Assembly: GCA_012027055.1 (NCBI GenBank)
Contig: VEPF01000138.1
Span: forward strand, 1 to 9,384
Direction of reading: 5' to 3'
Origin: Gemmatimonadota bacterium
GTDB lineage: Bacteria > Gemmatimonadota > Gemmatimonadetes > Longimicrobiales > RSA9
DNA: 9,384 bases
How positions within the stretch are numbered: position 1 is the first letter of the stretch; each line of letters starts with the position of its first letter. A program made the position numbers and the translations under genes. This document shows positions 6,786-9,384 of the stretch, piece by piece. The notes beneath the pieces were generated by a model. That model did not search any database. It was given only the letters and a program-made list of their open reading frames with translations, and was not told the origin of the DNA.

Positions 6786-7169
6786 TCAGCGGGCGAGCAG
6801 CCGGTTGGCCCGGGCGACGAGGTCTTCCAGCGCGAACGGCTTCTCGAGGAATGGGGCCGCCGGATCGGCGTCGAGGCCGGTCTGCCGCTGGGTGTAGCCG
6901 GACACGTAGAGCACGCGCAGGTCGGGCCGGGACTGCTGCAGGCGCGCGGCCAGCTCCCGCCCGTTGATGCCGCGCATGACGATGTCGGTGATCAGGAGAT
7001 GGATCACCGGGTGCTGCTCGGCCGCCACCAGCGCTTCGTCTCCCGAGGCCAGGGCGATGACGCTGTGGCCTCCCGCGCGCAGCGCCCGCTCCATCAGCTC
7101 GCGGACGGGCTGCTCGTCTTCGACCACCATGATCATGGACCGCGGCACGGCGACCGCCTCATCATTCAT
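6786..7169 (-). CDS. Single-domain response regulator (receiver only)
   Basis: The product is 127 aa and essentially all one CheY-like receiver domain. The acidic cluster is E17-D18-E19 (VVEDEQ), the phosphoacceptor is D62 (LLITD), the switch Ser is S90 (LYVSGYT) and the conserved Lys is K110 (FLEKPF). No DNA-binding or enzymatic output domain follows. Such proteins act by protein contact or pass phosphate on in a relay. GGGGAG six bases before ATG 7169 supports the start. The gene begins 29 bases after the kinase stop and is clearly in the same operon. It closely resembles the receiver fused to the kinase, suggesting duplication. The usual MPGM/MPxMxG after the phosphoacceptor reads IVMRGING: the common Pro is Arg66. 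The likely phosphodonor is the adjacent kinase; that is inference from position. Confidence 0.92.
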   Translation of the reverse strand: MNDEAVAVPRSMIMVVEDEQPVRELMERALRAGGHSVIALASGDEALVAAEQHPVIHLLITDIVMRGINGRELAARLQQSRPDLRVLYVSGYTQRQTGLDADPAAPFLEKPFALEDLVARANRLLAR

Positions 7170-7198
7170 GCTCGGCTCCCCGTTGAACGGTCGTAATC

Positions 7199-8374
7199 TT
7201 ACGGATGTCCGCCCGCGTCCGGAAGATCATCCGGGCCGGGCGCGAGGGACGGTTCCGACTGGTCGAGCGTGGCGCGCACGGCGCGCTCCAGCATCTCCTG
7301 CGTGAATGGCTTCTGCAGGAGCGCGGCCCGCGGGTCGAGTACGCCGTGCCGGGCAATGAACTCCTCGCTGTAGCCCGAGGTGTAGAGCACGCCCGCTGCG
7401 GGGAAACGGTTCAGGAACTCCCGGGCCAGCGTGCTGCCGGTCATGCCGGGCATGAGCACGTCGGTGAGCAGCAGCTCGTAGCCGTGTCCGCGGTCGCCTG
7501 CGTACGCCAGCGCGTCGTTGCCGTTGGCGGCGGTATCGACCAGGTACCCGGCACTCTCGAGCATGCGCCGGATCAGCTCGCGGACCGCAGTTTCATCCTC
7601 CACCACCAGGACCCGCTCGCCGCCCGGGCCGGGCATCCGCTCCAGGCGCGGCGGCGAGGCCGGGACGGCCGCCTCCGCGGCGCGCGGCCAGAGGATCTCC
7701 ACCACCGTTCCCTTCCCGGGCGCGCTCTCCACCCGGATGCCGCCGCCGGATTGCTGCACGATGCCGTACACGGTGGGCAGGCCCAGGCCGGTGCCCCGCC
7801 CGATCTCCTTGGTGGTGAAGAACGGCTCGAAAGCGTGCGCCAGCGTCTCCGGCGTCATGCCGCAGCCGCTGTCCGCCACGGCCATCGCGGCGTACTCCCC
7901 GGGCGCCGGCAGCAGCTCGTACCCGCTGGCGCCGGCCGGGACGATGAGATTGCGCAGCTGAATCTCGATGCGACCGCCCCAATCGATGGCATCGCGCGAG
8001 TTCACGACCAGGTTGAGCAGCACCTGTTCCACCTGCACCGCGTCCGCCAGCACCGGCCACAGCTCCTGCTGCGCCTGCAGTACCAGGGTCACGTCATCGC
8101 CGATGACGCGCCGCAGCATCTGCTCCAGCTCGCGCACGATGGCATCCAGGCGCACCACCCGCAGCTCGAGCACCTGCTTGCGGCTGAACGCGAGCAGCTG
8201 GCGCGTGAGCGCGGCCGCGCGATCGGCCGCGCGCCCGATCTCGCCGGCATCGCTCCGACCCTGACTGCCCTGCGGCAGGTCCTGCGCCAGCAGCGCCGCG
8301 TAGCCCTTGATAGCGGTGATCAGGTTGTTGAAGTCGTGCGACACCCCCCCCGCAAGCCGGCCCACGGCTTCCAT
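7199..8374 (-). CDS. Hybrid histidine kinase core: HisKA, HATPase and receiver
   Basis: This 391-aa reading frame begins at ATG 8374, directly after an amber codon in the same frame, so it may be the C-terminal half of a larger broken gene. Domains in order: HisKA with the H-D-F-N-N box (phosphoacceptor H13), HATPase_c with N box (LLNLVVNSRDAI, N121/N125), G1 (DSGCGM, 168-173), F box (FEPFFTTK, 182-189), G2 (GRGTGLGL, 192-199) and G3 (SGGGI), then a receiver at about 254-372 (E259-D260-E261, phosphoacceptor D305, S333, K355). All key residues are intact. The kinase would phosphorylate H13 and pass phosphate to D305 and possibly the separate receiver. As read, it has no sensor and no membrane segment. 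There is no ribosome site before this ATG, so translation would need reinitiation from the upstream frame or readthrough. Codon use is like that of its neighbours. Confidence 0.9.
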   Translation of the reverse strand: MEAVGRLAGGVSHDFNNLITAIKGYAALLAQDLPQGSQGRSDAGEIGRAADRAAALTRQLLAFSRKQVLELRVVRLDAIVRELEQMLRRVIGDDVTLVLQAQQELWPVLADAVQVEQVLLNLVVNSRDAIDWGGRIEIQLRNLIVPAGASGYELLPAPGEYAAMAVADSGCGMTPETLAHAFEPFFTTKEIGRGTGLGLPTVYGIVQQSGGGIRVESAPGKGTVVEILWPRAAEAAVPASPPRLERMPGPGGERVLVVEDETAVRELIRRMLESAGYLVDTAANGNDALAYAGDRGHGYELLLTDVLMPGMTGSTLAREFLNRFPAAGVLYTSGYSEEFIARHGVLDPRAALLQKPFTQEMLERAVRATLDQSEPSLAPGPDDLPDAGGHP

Positions 8375-8377
8375 CTA
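8372..8377 (-). other. Amber stop directly followed by ATG, splitting the histidine kinase in frame
   Basis: The minus strand reads CTG TCC CAG TAG ATG GAA GCC GTG. TAG is 8377-8375 and ATG is 8374-8372, with no frame change. In this kinase class the linker before the H box commonly reads S/A-Q-K-M-E-A-V/I-G-x-L-A-G-G. Here the Lys position (AAG) is TAG, a one-base difference. Confidence 0.9.
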
Positions 8378-9384
8378 CTGGGACAGGCGGAACAGCTCGC
8401 GGGTGTCGCGCAGCTCCGCCTCCGCCTCGCGCATCGCGGTGATGTCGGTGAGCGTGGTGTAGACGGCGATCACGTGCCGGCCCTCGGGATGGAGCAGCGG
8501 GCGCGAACCGATCAGCACCCAGCGATGCCGGCCGTCGCGGTGATTGCGCAGGCACACCACGCGGTGCGCCACCGCGTGCCCGGTTTCCAGCGCCACGCTG
8601 CTCGGCAGGGAGGCCGGCGTCAGGGGCTCGCCGCCCTCCTCGTGGCCGGTCAGGGAGGCGGCCCCGAGTCGTTCCAGCTGCGCCGCGGTCAGGCCCAGCA
8701 TCTCTTCCGCGGCCGCATTGAGCGTGTAGCGCGCGCGTTCCACGTCGAAGTAGATGATGCCCTGCGCGAGGTTCTCGAAGAGCGTGCGGTGGCGCTCCTC
8801 GCTGCGCCGGAGCGCCACTGCCTGCTCGTAGACGCGCGTCACGTCGCGGGCGACGCCTTCGATCGCCACCACTTCGCCGGTCGCGTCCCGGACCGGGATG
8901 TGGAGCAACTCCAGCATGCGCTCCGTGCCGTCCCGGTGCAGCCACCGGAAGGCGGCGGGATCGGCGCTGCGACCCGAAACCACGAGCTGCGCGAAATGCT
9001 CCTCATCGGCCGGGTGGATGCGTTTGCGCGGCAGCCACGGGTCGGCGTAGCACTCCTCGGGCGTGTATCCGGTGATGCGGGTGACGGCGGGGTTGATGTA
9101 CTCGCACGCCAGCCTGGGCCGCAGCCGGAACCGGTAGATGATGTCACCGGCGTTCTCCGCGAGCTGGCGCAGGCGCAGCTCGCTCTCGCGCCGCTCGCTC
9201 TCGATCCGGCGGCTGTGCAGCAGCCAGAGCACGAGCAGCAGCGCGGTGATCAGCGTCACGGCCGAGGCCGAGCCGGCCGCGTAGTGCCACAGCCCGGTCC
9301 GCACCGCGCCCGCCACCTCCACCGCGTCCCCTTTCGCGACAATCGCCCAGGGCGCGTTGGTCAACCGGACGGTGGCCGCGATCA
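8375..9384 (-). CDS. Membrane-anchored double-PAS sensor module of the kinase (partial at right edge)
   Basis: The frame is open from the right edge to TAG 8377-8375, so the true N-terminus lies beyond the window. Visible, numbering from the TTG at 9364: the end of a probable extracytoplasmic sensor (LTNAPWAIVAKGD, a typical closing strand of such domains before the membrane), a transmembrane helix (about 32-50, VTLITALLLVLWLL), a charged coiled linker (52-66), PAS domain 1 with PAC (about 66-180; INPAVTRITGYTPEE, HPAD, FRWLHRDGT), PAS domain 2 (about 188-317; RTLFENLAQGIIYF, NAAAEEMLGLT) and a short coiled coil to the stop. PAS domains sense small ligands or redox state; the ligand cannot be read here. 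With the next frame it forms an ordinary membrane PAS-PAS hybrid kinase. As written it is a sensor without a kinase. The TTG at 9364 is only the first start-like codon in the window, not a real start. Confidence 0.88.
   Translation of the reverse strand, partial: IAATVRLTNAPWAIVAKGDAVEVAGAVRTGLWHYAAGSASAVTLITALLLVLWLLHSRRIESERRESELRLRQLAENAGDIIYRFRLRPRLACEYINPAVTRITGYTPEECYADPWLPRKRIHPADEEHFAQLVVSGRSADPAAFRWLHRDGTERMLELLHIPVRDATGEVVAIEGVARDVTRVYEQAVALRRSEERHRTLFENLAQGIIYFDVERARYTLNAAAEEMLGLTAAQLERLGAASLTGHEEGGEPLTPASLPSSVALETGHAVAHRVVCLRNHRDGRHRWVLIGSRPLLHPEGRHVIAVYTTLTDITAMREAEAELRDTRELFRLSQ

Noticed and set aside
7199..8374. Calling the kinase half a dead pseudogene outright
   Set aside because: All catalytic and phosphoacceptor residues are intact, the frame is clean, and an ATG directly follows the stop. 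A functional split or a sequence error is as likely as true inactivation.
1..9384. Defence island, mobile element or CRISPR array
   Set aside because: There are no direct repeat arrays, transposase, integrase, restriction or toxin-antitoxin genes. The SNF2 ATPase alone does not establish a defence system.

Overview
This is a very GC-rich bacterial window (third codon positions almost all G or C) with ordinary, dense bacterial gene organisation. The mix of genes (a YIP1-family membrane protein, a zinc-ribbon/one-helix protein of unknown function, a PAS hybrid histidine kinase of the H-D-F-N-N type) reminds me of Gemmatimonadota or a similar high-GC soil lineage. That is an impression from gene content, not a demonstrated placement. 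I see no rRNA, tRNA, CRISPR array, insertion sequence, integrase or phage gene.

Layout, left to right. (1) 1-1949, minus strand: the first 649 codons of a large helical protein of unknown function that runs off the left edge. (2) 1950-2156: a divergent intergenic region with a good sigma70-type promoter facing right. (3) 2157-2786, plus: a five-helix YIP1-family membrane protein, followed by a large nested inverted repeat. (4) 3014-3991, plus: a 325-aa zinc-ribbon protein with a central membrane segment. Its stop lies one base from the stop of the convergent gene. (5) 3993-6349, minus: a compact SNF2-family ATPase with a C-terminal SWIM zinc finger. It overlaps a small helical protein whose start is unclear, and the two frames may be one gene separated by a frameshift. 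(6) 6350-6785: a 436-base non-coding region with a perfect 14-bp terminator, other hairpins and a possible promoter, perhaps a small structured RNA or a leader. (7) 6786-9384, minus: a two-component signalling operon. It encodes a membrane-anchored double-PAS sensor (cut by the right edge), a histidine kinase with a fused receiver, and a separate single-domain receiver.

The most notable observation is in the signalling operon. The PAS sensor and the kinase are in the same reading frame and are separated only by one amber codon, immediately followed by ATG (TAG-ATG at 8377-8372). It lies exactly in the conserved linker before the phosphoacceptor histidine. Either a single nonsense change has broken an intact hybrid kinase, or the operon makes a PAS sensor and a kinase as two adjacent, translationally coupled proteins. 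Neither the kinase-fused receiver nor the stand-alone receiver has an output domain, so the final effector is not in this window.

I did not find a convincing new defence or mobile system here. The items worth a second look are the split kinase, the helicase/small-gene junction, the 6613-6741 structured region and the two conserved-looking genes of unknown function.
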